DNA of 64,000 nucleotides, from assembly GCF_003428625.2 (NCBI RefSeq), contig NZ_QVQT02000004.1, positions 310,001-374,000 of the forward strand. Direction: 5' to 3'. Under the pieces are notes generated by a model, which worked only from the letters and a program-made list of their open reading frames with translations, ran no database searches and was not told where the DNA came from. Within the stretch, counting starts at the first letter, position 1; each line of letters starts with the position of its first letter. A program made the position numbers and the translations under genes. This DNA is from Paracidobacterium acidisoli. GTDB lineage: Bacteria; Acidobacteriota; Terriglobia; Terriglobales; Acidobacteriaceae. Shown piece by piece: positions 51,903 through 59,352 of the stretch.

Positions 51903-52982
51903 GTGAACGCTGTTCTTTGCGGTGCCGGGGCATTTGGCCGCAACCACCTTCGTGTTTATCGCGAGCTGGAGCTGCAGGGATATCCTGTTCATCTCTCAGC
52001 TGTTGTAGAGCCGGATTCGGGGCGCGCCCAAGCCCTCGAAACTGACGCCAAAGATCATTCGCAGCAGATTTCCATATTTTCAGATCTACGTGAGTGCATG
52101 GCTGCTCGTGATATGGGTAGGATAGCCATTGATGTCGCTTCTGTATGCGCACCAACTTCGGCGCATTTTTCCATAGCTGCGGAGTTGCTTGCGGCGGGCC
52201 TCGATGTACTGGTGGAAAAGCCGATTGCTGCGACGGTGAATGAGGCAAATCGCCTGATTGAACTTGCACAGCAGCATGGCCGGATTTTGCAGGTTGGACA
52301 GCTTGAGCGTTTCAATCCGGCCATTACAGCGATCGAGCCATATCTTGATAATCCAATGTTCTTCGAGGTGCATCGGCTCAGTGTATTCAGTCCGCGTTCC
52401 CTTGATGTCGACGTTGTGCTTGACCTGATGATTCACGATCTGGACATTGTGCTTACCTTTACACAATCTCCAATACGGCATCTTCATGCAGTAGGATTGC
52501 CGGTCGTTTCAGGCAAAGTGGATATTGCCAGTGTTCGTATCGAATTTGAATCAGGATGCGTAGCGAACTTTACGGCCAGTCGTGTCAGTACAGAACGGGT
52601 TCGCAAGATGCGGTTCTTCCAGCCTCATCAGTACGTTTCGGTCGACTATGCCCGTCAGGATCTCTTCGTAATTGATGTAGAGACAAGAGACGGAAAGGCT
52701 ATCAGGCAGACTGGAGAAAATAATCCGGCCGATCCTGTTGCTTTCGGAGGCCGGGAAAGCCATTTACCCCCAGGTTTGTCTTTGAGGCGTCCTGTTGTTC
52801 ATTCAGGCGAACCTCTTCGTCTTGAGATTGAGTCATTTCTCAATGCTGTTAAGACCCGTACTGCACCGCGTGTTTCAGGCGAGGATGGCCGTCGCGCGCT
52901 TGCACTGGCCATTGAAATCAATGAAGCAATCGCAATGCACGCAAAACATGCAAGTCTCCAGCGCTTTGCTCCTGGAGGATAA
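51903..52982 (+). CDS. Gfo/Idh/MocA family oxidoreductase
   Basis: A NAD(P)-dependent sugar oxidoreductase of 359 residues. The Rossmann fingerprint AVLCGAGAFGRNHLRVYREL (about 3-22) opens the protein. The family motif DVLVEKPIAATVNEANRLI (EKP, about 100-118) follows. A catalytic-site region (LDLMIHDLDIVLTFT) includes the conserved His, and the rest is the substrate-binding domain. GTG start at 51903, in frame after an upstream extension without a ribosome-binding site. The nearby Kdo hydroxylase suggests a role in lipid A or Kdo sugar chemistry; the exact substrate is not shown by the sequence. Confidence 0.88.
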   Translation: MNAVLCGAGAFGRNHLRVYRELELQGYPVHLSAVVEPDSGRAQALETDAKDHSQQISIFSDLRECMAARDMGRIAIDVASVCAPTSAHFSIAAELLAAGLDVLVEKPIAATVNEANRLIELAQQHGRILQVGQLERFNPAITAIEPYLDNPMFFEVHRLSVFSPRSLDVDVVLDLMIHDLDIVLTFTQSPIRHLHAVGLPVVSGKVDIASVRIEFESGCVANFTASRVSTERVRKMRFFQPHQYVSVDYARQDLFVIDVETRDGKAIRQTGENNPADPVAFGGRESHLPPGLSLRRPVVHSGEPLRLEIESFLNAVKTRTAPRVSGEDGRRALALAIEINEAIAMHAKHASLQRFAPGG

Positions 52983-53079
52983 GGGATGTCTCGGATGAGT
53001 CGGGCAAACCAAAAGTGGTATCCGAAGAGTCTGAATCACTTCAACATGTTCTACATCAATCGCAGGAAGTGAGCGCGAT

Positions 53080-54003
53080 TTATACCAGAGTAGTGCTGGC
53101 TATTCTTTCCAGCACCTTCAATGGAGATACTCCAGGGTTTACCATCGCTTCCGGCCGTACCAGAAACGTCTGCTCCAGAGCATGCTGCCCTGCCAGAACC
53201 GCATGCGGCACGGTGTCTGTGTAAACCATCCAGCTCGATCCCGATGGGAACTTCCACGAATACTTCGGGCATTCGGTTTGCCATGCCGAATTTTCCTTCA
53301 GAAAATTATGGAAGCGCATCATGAAATCGTCATACGGGCTTCGTTTCAGTGATGGAATCGCTCCTCCCAGCCCTATTGCACGACCCAGAAATTTGCCAGT
53401 ACGAGTCAAAGAGCTGTCGGGGCGTGGGGCAATCTGTTTCGGAGCAAATTGTCTGACCGTGTCGGCAAAGGGTGCGCTCACCATCCAGTCTCGCGTTCGT
53501 GTTGGATGAATGTTATTGAAGAAGCGAAGAATCCGCGCTCCATGAGTGGGCCGCGTCGGAAATGCGTCCGTGTGCAGCAGGTCATTCCGGCGCCGCAGGG
53601 GCAAATTCCGGCTTTCCTCCTCCTGTGGGCGGAAACTGGCATAGTCGAGCGTCCAGTTACCGTTGTAAGGGGTTAGAAATGCTGTCAGAAATGTCGCAAC
53701 GGCCTGCGAATACATTCGCATAACGCTCCGCAAACGTGTCACTGCCGTCGCGTCAGCCGTCTTCGTATCGACACCGCTCAGACGGTCGATGTTCGGTTTA
53801 TAGGCAATGTTTTTATGCAGGGAGCTATCGGTTTGTTGCTGTCCCAGCAAAAAGTGAATGTCATCTTCCGCCAGTGGTACCGGGGTTTCAGGAAAGAAGA
53901 GAATCTCCCCGGCTTCAAGCCGAGCACACCATTCCCGTGCTTTTTGATCAGTTGTAGGCCTGCCATCAGGTATTTCGCTGAGCGGGATAGTGAGCAGTCC
54001 CAT
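53080..54003 (-). CDS. Kdo hydroxylase family protein
   Basis: A 307-residue protein of the family of Fe(II)/2-oxoglutarate-type Kdo 3-hydroxylases, which modify the Kdo sugar of lipopolysaccharide. Recognised by RNDLLHTDAFPTRPTHGARI (His and Asp near 144-146, probable iron ligands) and LRFFNNIHPTRTRDWMV, plus the N-terminal LEAGEILFFPETPVPL. Start at 54003 with aaggcattt upstream; the longer frame adds 16 residues without a site. It converges with the oxidoreductase gene and is preceded by a small membrane protein on the same strand. Confidence 0.87.
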   Translation of the reverse strand: MGLLTIPLSEIPDGRPTTDQKAREWCARLEAGEILFFPETPVPLAEDDIHFLLGQQQTDSSLHKNIAYKPNIDRLSGVDTKTADATAVTRLRSVMRMYSQAVATFLTAFLTPYNGNWTLDYASFRPQEEESRNLPLRRRNDLLHTDAFPTRPTHGARILRFFNNIHPTRTRDWMVSAPFADTVRQFAPKQIAPRPDSSLTRTGKFLGRAIGLGGAIPSLKRSPYDDFMMRFHNFLKENSAWQTECPKYSWKFPSGSSWMVYTDTVPHAVLAGQHALEQTFLVRPEAMVNPGVSPLKVLERIASTTLV

Positions 54004-54010
54004 AAATGCC

Positions 54011-54310
54011 TTATTTAGCGGTAATTCGCCGGCGCAGCCACACACCGACAAAGAAAATCAGGCTCACGAATAACACAATCACGCCCGCTGGAAAAGCCAC
54101 ATAGCGATAGCTATCCGCGTAATTGATCTGGTGGTGTCCCAAAATGTTGTAGAAAAGCAGGCCAAAGATGGCCAGAAAACAAACCGCAAAAAAGGTAAGA
54201 AAGCCTGTGGCCGCAGCCAGCAGCAAGCTCCTGAAAAATCCGAAGTCGCCAAGCGGAATACCGAGCAGTCGTGCAGGAGCTGACGGAGCGCTGAATCCCT
54301 GAGGAGTCAT
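54011..54310 (-). CDS. Small membrane protein
   Basis: A 99-residue protein with two hydrophobic segments (LLAAATGFLTFFAVCFLAIF and VAFPAGVIVLFVSLIFFVGV) and a basic end (RRRITAK). The start was taken as the ATG at 54310; a GTG at 54319 is also possible. It ends 7 nt before the Kdo hydroxylase start, so they share a transcript. Family not recognised; it may anchor the hydroxylase or work beside it. Confidence 0.65.
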   Translation of the reverse strand: MTPQGFSAPSAPARLLGIPLGDFGFFRSLLLAAATGFLTFFAVCFLAIFGLLFYNILGHHQINYADSYRYVAFPAGVIVLFVSLIFFVGVWLRRRITAK

Positions 54311-54350
54311 GGTAATCACAGCAGGGAAACTCAGTTCCCCGCACCTCAGC

Positions 54351-54356
54351 TAGAAT
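54351..54356 (+). promoter_or_regulatory. Possible -10 element of the 54365 gene
   Basis: TAGAAT lies 8 nt before the ATG at 54365 with no ribosome-binding site, consistent with a leaderless transcript. Confidence 0.35.
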
Positions 54357-54364
54357 ACCTGTTT

Positions 54365-55114
54365 ATGGCTGAGGTCGCGCAAATTCCGCTCCTGCCTGCG
54401 TCAAAGATTGCGCAGGAGGCACCCGTACAACAGGCCGAAAACGGTGTTTGTTTCGCCAGTTATGGCGATATTCATTTAACGGCTGAAGAACTGCAGCACA
54501 TTGTGCAGGCTGTTCCGGCATCTGTTGCTCATGCATTGAAACACCGGGCATATTACTTCGTCCCACTTGCCATTCACGAAAACGAGGAGACGGTTGTCGC
54601 GGCCGAATACACCGTAGAGCTCAGTGACCGTGCAGTTTGCCACCGTAATGTGACCTTCGGAACCGCTGAGTGTATTTTTATTTCAACGCGTCTCATGCAG
54701 GACCGTTTTGCTCTCGCGTTTGAATTCTTCATCAACGCTGGCCACCATTTCGTCGATGCCGCAGGCGTGCCTGAAAGCTTCTCCGAGCTGGTTTGGTCGC
54801 AGGCTTCTGCAGACGTGCGCGGTGAGACCAGTCAGGATGCCTGGGAAAGCCGTCGTCGAGCACTGGATAAAAGCCGCAGCGATCAGGTGGATGAAAAAGC
54901 GAAAACCACGTATCTGGAATCTGTCTTTTCCGATGCTGTCGCCATCTACATGCTCTCGCTGACGATTGATTTCGATTACATGGACCTTCGTGAGCGCGAA
55001 TACCCATTGCTCGCTGCGCCCGCTCTGGCGGAGCGGCTGCGTCATGTGGCTGGGTTATTCCCGCCGAACCCAGGCTACGATTTCGAGATTCGTTATCGTC
55101 GTCGGAACGCATAG
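54365..55114 (+). CDS. Hypothetical protein upstream of ruvA
   Basis: A 249-residue protein, probably soluble. Visible features include LTAEELQHIVQAVPASVAHA (a helical start after a disordered tail), EYTVELSDRAVCHRNVTFG and FINAGHHFVDAAGVPES, and a helix-rich end. No known motif. It is followed 11 nt later by ruvA and may be co-transcribed with it. Confidence 0.7.
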   Translation: MAEVAQIPLLPASKIAQEAPVQQAENGVCFASYGDIHLTAEELQHIVQAVPASVAHALKHRAYYFVPLAIHENEETVVAAEYTVELSDRAVCHRNVTFGTAECIFISTRLMQDRFALAFEFFINAGHHFVDAAGVPESFSELVWSQASADVRGETSQDAWESRRRALDKSRSDQVDEKAKTTYLESVFSDAVAIYMLSLTIDFDYMDLREREYPLLAAPALAERLRHVAGLFPPNPGYDFEIRYRRRNA

Positions 55115-55125
55115 GACAAGACCGC

Positions 55126-55713
55126 ATGATTGCCCATCTGCGCGGACGCCTCTTCTCTAAACAGCCCGGTCAGGTCATTGTTGAAGCAGGTGGCGTCGGC
55201 TACGACGTCACAATCAGCGTGCCAGTCTTCACGGCGCTGCCGCACGAGGGAACGGAGGTTTCGCTCTTTATCTATACCCAGGTTCGTGAAGATACTCTGG
55301 CGCTCTTTGGATTCCTCGATCGTAACGAAAAAAATCTCTTTGAGCGGCTTATCACTGTTTCCGGCGTAGGCCCAAAACTGGCTGTTACGATTCTCAGCGG
55401 CCTGAATCCAGAGCGGACGGTAGCGGCCATCCGCTCACAGGACCATGCCACGCTCACTCGCATCCCTGGCGTCGGAAAAAAGCTGGCCGAGCGCCTGGTG
55501 GTGGAGCTGAAAGACAAGCTGGAAGATATGGCTGCGGCCCCCGCGATAATTTCTGCAGGTCCGGCAGCCGAAGATGTGCTGTCCGCACTGGTAAATCTTG
55601 GTTATCAGCGTCCGGCTGCTCAAAAAGCGATTGAGGCAGCCGTCGAGAAAGAAAAAGCCGTCGGTGAAGACTTTGACGGATTATTTCGTGCTTCGCTAAA
55701 AGTCATCCGCTGA
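55126..55713 (+). CDS. ruvA: Holliday junction branch migration subunit RuvA
   Basis: The DNA-binding subunit that forms the tetramer around a Holliday junction and loads RuvB. The 195-residue protein has the N-terminal OB fold (MIAHLRGRLFSKQPGQVIVE). Its tandem helix-hairpin-helix motifs are FERLITVSGVGPKLAVTILSG (about 72-92) and LTRIPGVGKKLAERLVVELK (about 108-127). The C-terminal RuvB-interacting domain begins near ALVNLGYQRPAAQKAIEAA. ATG at 55126. It follows the hypothetical gene by 11 nt; ruvB and ruvC are not in the window. Confidence 0.96.
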   Translation: MIAHLRGRLFSKQPGQVIVEAGGVGYDVTISVPVFTALPHEGTEVSLFIYTQVREDTLALFGFLDRNEKNLFERLITVSGVGPKLAVTILSGLNPERTVAAIRSQDHATLTRIPGVGKKLAERLVVELKDKLEDMAAAPAIISAGPAAEDVLSALVNLGYQRPAAQKAIEAAVEKEKAVGEDFDGLFRASLKVIR

Positions 55714-55725
55714 AAACGAGATGTC

Positions 55726-56178
55726 TTACATGGCAGGCCGAGGGTTGTTTACATCGCATCCCAGCCGTCTCTTTTCCATAGCAATCTCATCATCGCTCGC
55801 GTCGGCGTTCTTTCCGAGAAGCTCATGCTGCAGATGGACAAGTTCCGGAAATCTGTACCGGGTGCATAAGGTCATCTCCCAGACACTCCCTGTGCGCTGG
55901 CTGACGGCATAGCGGCGCAGCGTCTCGTCCGGTTCCTGTGATGCACTTTCGCGGATGACAATGAAACTTGAAAAGCCGCGAATGAACGCTGCATTCATGT
56001 CCATACTGTTGAACTCGATATGTGTATCGGCGGTGTCAATGTGGTCATGGCCGGCAACAAGCAGAGCCAGCCGGCGAGCCTGATCGGAAGTAAGCCGATG
56101 CGGAGGCTGCACTGGGGGTGCGGCCGCAGCAAGTCCAAAAAGAAGCAAGCTCGACAAGGGCAGAATACGCATATCCAT
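55726..56178 (-). CDS. Secreted hypothetical protein
   Basis: A 150-residue product. A short signal-like start (MRILPLSSLLLFGLAAAAPP) is followed by a helix with LTSDQARRLALLVAGHDHID and a beta-rich part ending RRLGCDVNNPRPAM. The start may be either of two ATGs two codons apart; no good ribosome-binding site is seen. It converges with ruvA (12 nt apart) and is divergent from the DUF2461 gene. Family not recognised. Confidence 0.65.
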   Translation of the reverse strand: MDMRILPLSSLLLFGLAAAAPPVQPPHRLTSDQARRLALLVAGHDHIDTADTHIEFNSMDMNAAFIRGFSSFIVIRESASQEPDETLRRYAVSQRTGSVWEMTLCTRYRFPELVHLQHELLGKNADASDDEIAMEKRRLGCDVNNPRPAM

Positions 56179-56227
56179 TTGAGCTTACAGAAGAGAGAAA
56201 GTCACCAGTCCAGGCAGCATTCCTGCT

Positions 56228-56233
56228 TAAAAT
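56228..56233 (+). promoter_or_regulatory. Possible -10 element of the DUF2461 gene
   Basis: TAAAAT lies 6 nt before the GTG at 56240; the leaderless pattern recurs at purE, hemB, mutS2 and rlmH. Confidence 0.35.
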
Positions 56234-56239
56234 GGCTCA

Positions 56240-57058
56240 GTGAGCCGCGAAAAGCAACGACTATCCCCTGGAGCGAAGACTTCTTCCTCCGCTTCCTCGA
56301 CAATTCAGCCGTGGTTCCGTGAGGATGCCCTGAAATTTCTTCGAGGGCTGAAGCGAAACAATAACCGCGAGTGGTTCGAGGCGCGCCGAGCAGTTTATGA
56401 GCGTGAGCTGAAGCTGCCGATGCTCGCACTGATTGAGCGGATCATGCAGGGGATGGAGGAGTATGCCCCGGAGCACATACGTCCGGCCGCCAAATGCATG
56501 CTGCGTATTTATCGTGACACGCGCTTCTCAGCAGATAAATCACCCTACAAGCACCATGTTGCTGCCTGGTGGACACGCAGTGGTCTTGAGAAGACCTCCG
56601 GGGGTGGTTATTACCTCCACATCGGTCACGATGAGCTTGTGATCGCCGCGGGTGTCTATATGCCGCAGAAGGAGCAACTGCTGGCCATCCGCAGGCATCT
56701 GCTGGAAAACCATCTCGAATGGAAGCGGCTGATCGAAGATAAAAAACTGCGCAGGTTCATGGATCTGCATGATCCCATGGCGCTCACTCGCCCCCCGAAA
56801 GGCTTTCCCGCCGACCACCCCGCGATTTCATGGATTTGCTGGCGGCAGTGGGGCGTTATCGCGCATCTGCCTGCAGCCGAAGCTCTGAAGCCGGCACTTG
56901 CAGCAAACGTTACCAAATACCTTCGGCTTACAGCACCGATCGTGAACTTCCTGAATGAGCCACTCACCGCTGCGCTGCAAAAGAAGAAAAAGCCCTTGTT
57001 CGGCCTCTATGCGCCGGTTCGCACCCGGATGCATTCCGATGACGAGCATGAGCTGTAA
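56240..57058 (+). CDS. DUF2461 family protein
   Basis: A 272-residue protein with the DUF2461 pattern. It shows DALKFLRGLKRNNNREWFEA (FLxxLxxNNxREWF, about 35-55), MLRIYRDTRFSADKSPYKHH, GGGYYLHIGHDELVIAAGVY and RPPKGFPADHPAI. Function unknown; members are common in many phyla. The GTG start at 56240 was chosen because no in-frame ATG fits. The N-terminal 30 residues are Ser-rich and probably disordered. Confidence 0.88.
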   Translation: MSREKQRLSPGAKTSSSASSTIQPWFREDALKFLRGLKRNNNREWFEARRAVYERELKLPMLALIERIMQGMEEYAPEHIRPAAKCMLRIYRDTRFSADKSPYKHHVAAWWTRSGLEKTSGGGYYLHIGHDELVIAAGVYMPQKEQLLAIRRHLLENHLEWKRLIEDKKLRRFMDLHDPMALTRPPKGFPADHPAISWICWRQWGVIAHLPAAEALKPALAANVTKYLRLTAPIVNFLNEPLTAALQKKKKPLFGLYAPVRTRMHSDDEHEL

Positions 57059-57357
57059 GGCGCTCTGACTCGACCTTTCCCGCATATTATCGGGCGTTTT
57101 CCTGTTCTTAATCGGGCACATTTCACGTAAAAACCCGGAAAAGCCGCAAAAAACCTGTGGAAACGGACCTTTTGCCATTGACAAACGCTGCTGAAAGCCG
57201 CAAGGTAAACGGCGGTAGGTTCTCTCAGACCCGCATGGATACTGGCGATTCGTCAGTGAGATATGGTGATGAACGAACCCGCAGTCACCCGCTACCAGGT
57301 CAGAGCGCGAAGCGTTTCCTGGCGGCGCAGACAAGGAAATCAGGAGGAATTTACTCG
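57059..57357. other. 299-nt leader region of the HU gene
   Basis: TTGACA (57178-57183) may be a -35 element, but no good -10 is found at the right distance. cccgcatattatcggg near 57079 is a weak hairpin. An open frame in phase with HU crosses this region but lacks a start site. No gene is supported. Confidence 0.4.
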
Positions 57358-57651
57358 ATGGCAACAATGACGAAGACCGCGCTCGTGCGGCAATTGGCGG
57401 AGAAGCTGGAACTGACCAACAAGCAGTCCGCAGCTTTCCTTGATCTCCTCGCCGAGACCGCAATCAAGGAAACGAAGAAGAACGGCGTATTTGTAATCCC
57501 CGGCCTCGGCCGTCTGGTCAAGGCGGAGCGTAAAGCGCGCATCGGCCGCAATCCGCAGACCGGTGAGCAGATCAAAATCAAGGCAAAGACGGTCGTGAAG
57601 TTCCGCGTAGCCAAGTCGGCCAAGGACACCATCGCGCCGCCGAAGAAGTAA
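57358..57651 (+). CDS. HU family DNA-binding protein
   Basis: A small nucleoid protein of 97 residues that bends DNA as a dimer. Family features: TKTALVRQLAEKLELTNKQS at the start and IPGLGRLVKAERKARIGRNP (the beta-arm region) at about 53-72. The end is IKIKAKTVVKFRVAKSAKD and a short basic tail. The arm lacks the usual Pro at the tip, which is typical of some HU variants. The start at 57358 has a strong aggagg site 8 nt upstream; the longer frame to 57157 does not. Confidence 0.94.
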   Translation: MATMTKTALVRQLAEKLELTNKQSAAFLDLLAETAIKETKKNGVFVIPGLGRLVKAERKARIGRNPQTGEQIKIKAKTVVKFRVAKSAKDTIAPPKK

Positions 57652-57666
57652 CTCGCAGCAATCCGG

Positions 57667-57702
57667 CACTGAGGAAGTGGCGTTGTGTAACCTTCCTCAG
57701 TG
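57667..57702. terminator. Hairpin between converging HU and methyltransferase genes
   Basis: cactgaggaag and cttcctcagtg are perfect 11-nt reverse complements around a 14-nt loop; no T-tract. Probably ends both transcripts. Confidence 0.6.
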
Positions 57703-57703
57703 T

Positions 57704-58447
57704 TCAGGCCGGCTCCGTGCTGCTCCTTGATTCTTTCGATGCAAGCGCCCGGATGACCAGCGACAGGCCAAAACAGATCATCACGCACTGAATCAGCAGT
57801 TGTACGTTATATCGCCACGCCAGCGCGGCAAGACAGAGCGACATTCCTGCTGGATAAACCTCCGCAAGAACACTCCGGCCCCAGTCTGGCCGATTTGCCG
57901 AGGCAGGAACCTGCGGAAAAAGAGTTGGAAGCAGACGCGGTACTCGCCGATGGTATTCGATGTACGGCGTTCCAAGGCGCACTGTCAGAAAATCCTCTTC
58001 GCGGAGGATGAGCCGAAAGTAAAAGACTGCCTGCGCCACCAGAAAAAAAACTGCGCCCTGCGGCGGCATCAGAATCGCAACTCCGGCTGAAAAAATCCAG
58101 CTTCCCAGATACAGTGGATTGCGGACAAAACGGTACGGTCCCGCAGACAGAACCTTTTCCGCATGCAACGAGCCGGATGTGACGATGGCTCCGCCGAGAA
58201 ACGCAGTGCCCCAGACCCGCAGGGCCGCCCCGCCCAGAGCAAAGAGAATGGCCAGAGAGGTTATAAGCTGCGTGCTCTGATTAAGGCCAATCCAGTGCGT
58301 GCGCGCCAGCAGGCTGGCTGTTTCGATCCAGGCAGTCGGCAGGGCTGATACAGACGTATAGCGCTGCCACGGAGCCCGGAATCCCATGACATAAAGCAGA
58401 ATTCCAATCAGCATACGAAAGCGGAACTCAAATGAACTGGCCTTCAT
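57704..58447 (-). CDS. Isoprenylcysteine/phospholipid methyltransferase-like membrane protein
   Basis: A 247-residue protein with about five membrane helices and the ICMT/PEMT signature. LSAGPYRFVRNPLYLGSWIF (about 110-130) and ILREEDFLTVRLGTPYIEYH (SAM-binding region, about 168-188) are typical. Such proteins methylate lipid or prenylated substrates; the bacterial targets are mostly unknown. ATG at 58447 overlaps the murQ stop by 4 nt (ATGA). It is the third gene of the GH35-murQ operon. Confidence 0.82.
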   Translation of the reverse strand: MKASSFEFRFRMLIGILLYVMGFRAPWQRYTSVSALPTAWIETASLLARTHWIGLNQSTQLITSLAILFALGGAALRVWGTAFLGGAIVTSGSLHAEKVLSAGPYRFVRNPLYLGSWIFSAGVAILMPPQGAVFFLVAQAVFYFRLILREEDFLTVRLGTPYIEYHRRVPRLLPTLFPQVPASANRPDWGRSVLAEVYPAGMSLCLAALAWRYNVQLLIQCVMICFGLSLVIRALASKESRSSTEPA

Positions 58448-59352
58448 TGCAAAGCCTCTTGTAGTCGTCCACCGGCAGCCGCCAGACGTGCCTCGGCATG
58501 ATCCCGATCCACTCCCAGCCGATGCATGATGACAGCTGTTCGTACGGAACCAGCCTTCTCCAGCAGAGCTGCAGCCTGAGCGTGACTAAGCCCCGTGATG
58601 GTTGCGATGATGCGGGTGGCACGATCGGCCAGCTTGCCGTTTGTGGGTTGTACATTCACCATCAGGTTGCCATACACATAGCCGCGCCGCACCATCGTCG
58701 CCGTGGAAATCATATTCAGCACTAGTTTGGTTGCGGTACCGGCCTTCATCCGCGTGGATCCGGTGACGACTTCCGGCCCGGTGGCGGGAGTAATGGCCAG
58801 CTCTGCTGCCTGTGCCAGTTCCGAGCCCGGCACACAGCTTAAGCCGATGGTAAGTGCGCCCAGGTTGCGCGCCCAGCCGATTCCACCAAGTACATAAGGA
58901 GTACGTCCACTGGCCGCAATGCCAACCAGAACATCGTTTGCCGCGAAACCATGAGATTCAAGGTCTTGGCGCCCCTGTATGGGATCATCCTCCGCGCGCT
59001 CCACCGAGCTCCGCAGTGCCACGTCGCCTCCTGCAATGATTCCCTGCACCAGTTCCGGCGGCGTGTTATAGGTTGGCGGACACTCCGAAGCATCCAGTAC
59101 TCCGAGACGCCCGGATGTCCCGGCGCCAAGATAGAACAGCCGCCCTCCTGCTTCAAGCCTGGCGACCACAGCGTCGACGGTCGCAGCGATTTCAGTCAGC
59201 TGTTGTTCGACGGCAGCAACCGCCTCGCGGTCAGCCGTGCTCATAACCTGCAGCAGATCGGGAGTCGAAAGCTCATCGAGATGCGCAGAGGCGGGGTTGC
59301 GTGCCTCCGTAGGGAGATCAGCGAGATGGAGTTCCGTGTCTTTCAGACTCAT
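58444..59352 (-). CDS. murQ: N-acetylmuramic acid 6-phosphate etherase
   Basis: Cleaves the lactyl ether of MurNAc-6-phosphate to give GlcNAc-6-phosphate, used in peptidoglycan recycling. The 302-residue SIS-domain protein has YLGAGTSGRLGVLDASECPP (about 74-93), GIAASGRTPYVLGGI (about 137-151) and GSTRMKAGTATKLVLNMIS (about 198-216). Start and stop overlap its neighbours by 4 nt on both sides, so all three genes are co-translated. Length fits the family. Confidence 0.96.
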   Translation of the reverse strand: MSLKDTELHLADLPTEARNPASAHLDELSTPDLLQVMSTADREAVAAVEQQLTEIAATVDAVVARLEAGGRLFYLGAGTSGRLGVLDASECPPTYNTPPELVQGIIAGGDVALRSSVERAEDDPIQGRQDLESHGFAANDVLVGIAASGRTPYVLGGIGWARNLGALTIGLSCVPGSELAQAAELAITPATGPEVVTGSTRMKAGTATKLVLNMISTATMVRRGYVYGNLMVNVQPTNGKLADRATRIIATITGLSHAQAAALLEKAGSVRTAVIMHRLGVDRDHAEARLAAAGGRLQEALQ

